From an uncultured Mollicutes bacterium (lineage in GTDB: Bacteria; Bacillota_I; Bacilli_A; Acholeplasmatales; Anaeroplasmataceae), in NCBI GenBank assembly GCA_937905855.1, contig CALCWU010000004.1, positions 1 through 16,427 of the forward strand: DNA of 16,427 nucleotides, written 5' to 3'. The position numbers and the translations under genes are program-made. Below are positions 15,081 through 16,427 of the stretch, piece by piece (positions within the stretch are counted from its first letter, which is position 1; each line of letters begins with the position of its first letter). The notes below the pieces were generated by a model. It was given only the letters and a program-made list of their open reading frames with translations, had not been told where the DNA came from and did no database searches.

Positions 15081-16385
15081 ATGACAATAAATTCTTTTGT
15101 AAGATGTGATTTATGCGGAACAAAGATCAGATTTAGATGGCAAGTTGGTTATGATCCTAATGTTGTTGTATATGTGAAATGTCCAAAGTGTAGTTCTCCT
15201 ATTGAGGCCGAGTTTAATGGTGTGTCCACATCGACAAAAATGAATAATATTTATGGTGCAACTGAGATATTTGAAAGTCAAGCAGATTATTGTCAAGAAA
15301 TATCAGGAGAATTTTTTTGCCTAAAAATGACAAAGAATAGTGATGTTCCAATTCAAACGCAATTTTTAAGAAATTCATTTCTTTTTGAAAATGATAATAA
15401 AAGAAAGCACTGTGGACGCCTTTTAGATTATGCCAAAAACATCAAATTATATAAAAATGAAATATTACAAATTGCATCTTTAATAAAAAATGAAGAATAT
15501 GATTTGTTAAAAAGAAAAATAAATAACAATGAAAATAATCTTGTTCAATTATTTAGAAAATTTAATATATGTGATAATCTTCAAAATGATTATGATTATT
15601 TTAAGTATTATTATGAATATATTAAGTTTTTATTAGACAATATTATATTATTTGATGCAAAAATTGATCATAAAAATATAGATGAAAAATTAGATGTACT
15701 TGTTAATAAAAAGAAAAAACAATTAAAAGAGTTTTCTATAAAAATTGTCAAAAACGGAATTGTAGATTCAATTAATAGTAAATTTATAACCATTACACAA
15801 GAGTATTTAGATTTGTTTAAGGGTTTGCTTCCTATTTATCTTGTGGAATTTGATTTTTCTAAGATAGATCTAGAAATAAGTGGAATAACTACAATTGAAT
15901 ACTCTAAATTGGAGTCATTTTATAAAAAATGTTATGAGTTCATAACAGATAATTCTTTTGTAATAATAGCCTTAAATAACTTGTATGAGCGTAATGATAT
16001 CAATCAGTTTTTTAATAAAAGTGATGATGTGATGAATATAATGAAAATGTGTAAGTCAAAATACAATGTTTTTATAAACAATATTAAGAAAGATGAATTT
16101 TTATCTTCATTTTTTGTTAACTCACTGGATAATATCGTTCGAAATAGTGAAGCACACTTTTTAACGGAATACAATATATTTACTCAAAAAATTACATTTA
16201 AAAATAAAAACGGAAAAGGTGAAATCAAAAATATTAAGAAATATTTAGCTGAATTTGCAAAAGATAATATTCAAATTTTTATGAAATGTTATTATTTATG
16301 GAATATATCAATGCGCTTGATTGAAATAAATTATTTAAAAAACGAAGGCTTTTTCCCACATTTTAAAATGAAAAGAAATTTTTAA
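15081..16385 (+). CDS. Zinc-ribbon protein with HEPN-like R-x4-H motif
   Basis: The 434-residue protein opens with CDLC (Cys9, Cys12) and CPKC (Cys34, Cys37), a zinc ribbon. The rest is mostly predicted helix, rich in Asn, Lys and Ile, with no membrane segment. Near the C-terminus is NIVRNSEAHF, in which Arg354 and His359 form R-x4-H with Asn after the Arg, the usual catalytic wording of HEPN ribonucleases; long helices lie on both sides. I do not recognise a named family. It follows the Argonaute gene by 60 bases on the same strand with GAAAGGA at 15064-15070, so it is probably the third gene of that operon. It may be an RNase effector or an RNA-binding partner. The HEPN call rests on one motif plus helical context. 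Confidence 0.6.
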   Translation: MTINSFVRCDLCGTKIRFRWQVGYDPNVVVYVKCPKCSSPIEAEFNGVSTSTKMNNIYGATEIFESQADYCQEISGEFFCLKMTKNSDVPIQTQFLRNSFLFENDNKRKHCGRLLDYAKNIKLYKNEILQIASLIKNEEYDLLKRKINNNENNLVQLFRKFNICDNLQNDYDYFKYYYEYIKFLLDNIILFDAKIDHKNIDEKLDVLVNKKKKQLKEFSIKIVKNGIVDSINSKFITITQEYLDLFKGLLPIYLVEFDFSKIDLEISGITTIEYSKLESFYKKCYEFITDNSFVIIALNNLYERNDINQFFNKSDDVMNIMKMCKSKYNVFINNIKKDEFLSSFFVNSLDNIVRNSEAHFLTEYNIFTQKITFKNKNGKGEIKNIKKYLAEFAKDNIQIFMKCYYLWNISMRLIEINYLKNEGFFPHFKMKRNF

Positions 16386-16400
16386 TTTTTATTAATGAAA

Positions 16401-16426
16401 TTAAGAATTAATTGTTATTTTGTCGA
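16401..16426 (+). repeat. 26-bp repeat, copy 2, at the right edge
   Basis: It matches 6401-6426 at 23 of 26 positions; the differences are the three bases between the two conserved blocks. It begins 15 bases after the HEPN-like gene's stop and probably carries the -35 of a promoter for a gene beyond the window. Confidence 0.55.
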
Positions 16427-16427
16427 G

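Noticed and set aside
16382..16404. TTAATTT/AAATTAA hairpin as a terminator after the HEPN-like gene
   Set aside because: The stem is only A-T pairs, overlaps the stop codon and has no T-tract after it.
1..16427. CRISPR array, tRNA, rRNA or insertion sequence
   Set aside because: No regularly spaced repeats, cloverleaf, rRNA-like conserved stretch, transposase or terminal inverted repeats found on either strand by eye.

Overview
The window is very AT-rich, reads with the standard bacterial code (TGG is used for Trp, TGA as stop) and uses strong AGGAG-type ribosome binding sites and sigma-A-type promoters. This fits a low-GC member of the Bacillota (Firmicutes). I cannot name a genus. Every credible gene is on the + strand, and nearly every one belongs to a family known from anti-phage defence, so this is a slice of a defence island. 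I see no integrase, transposase, CRISPR array, tRNA or rRNA.

Layout. (1) 1-828: the 3' end of an McrB-type AAA+ gene, closed by a terminator. (2) 985-4871: a restriction-modification cluster. It has a putative restriction enzyme built from two repeated halves, a C5-cytosine methyltransferase with a fused N-terminal helix-turn-helix and its own near-consensus promoter, and an AbiH-family protein. (3) 4872-6208: a non-coding leader with a promoter and terminator-like hairpin, then an RNase III with an intact active site and two dsRNA-binding domains, then a terminator. (4) 6401-8936: a Pycsar-like operon with tightly overlapping genes. It has a class III nucleotide cyclase with two domains in one chain, an E2/ubiquitin-conjugating-like protein, and a PycTM-type membrane effector whose last membrane helix is out of frame after a run of six A. 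(5) 9010-16385: a three-gene operon with an SF1 helicase fused to a DUF2726-like nuclease, a single-chain SIR2-APAZ-MID-PIWI Argonaute with a catalytically dead PIWI, and a zinc-ribbon protein with a HEPN-type R-x4-H motif. A 26-bp imperfect repeat precedes the Pycsar promoters and recurs at the right edge, where it probably belongs to the promoter of a further gene.

How the genes may work together (inference). The methyltransferase would protect host DNA from the neighbouring nuclease. The cyclase would make a cyclic nucleotide on infection that opens the membrane effector, with the E2-like protein possibly modifying or priming the cyclase. The Argonaute would recognise invader nucleic acid through a guide and trigger NAD+ loss by its SIR2 domain, with the helicase-nuclease and the HEPN protein as supply or amplifying partners. 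The points most worth following are the E2-like gene inside a Pycsar operon, the complementary active-site halves of the cyclase, the frameshift in the effector, and the three-gene Argonaute operon.
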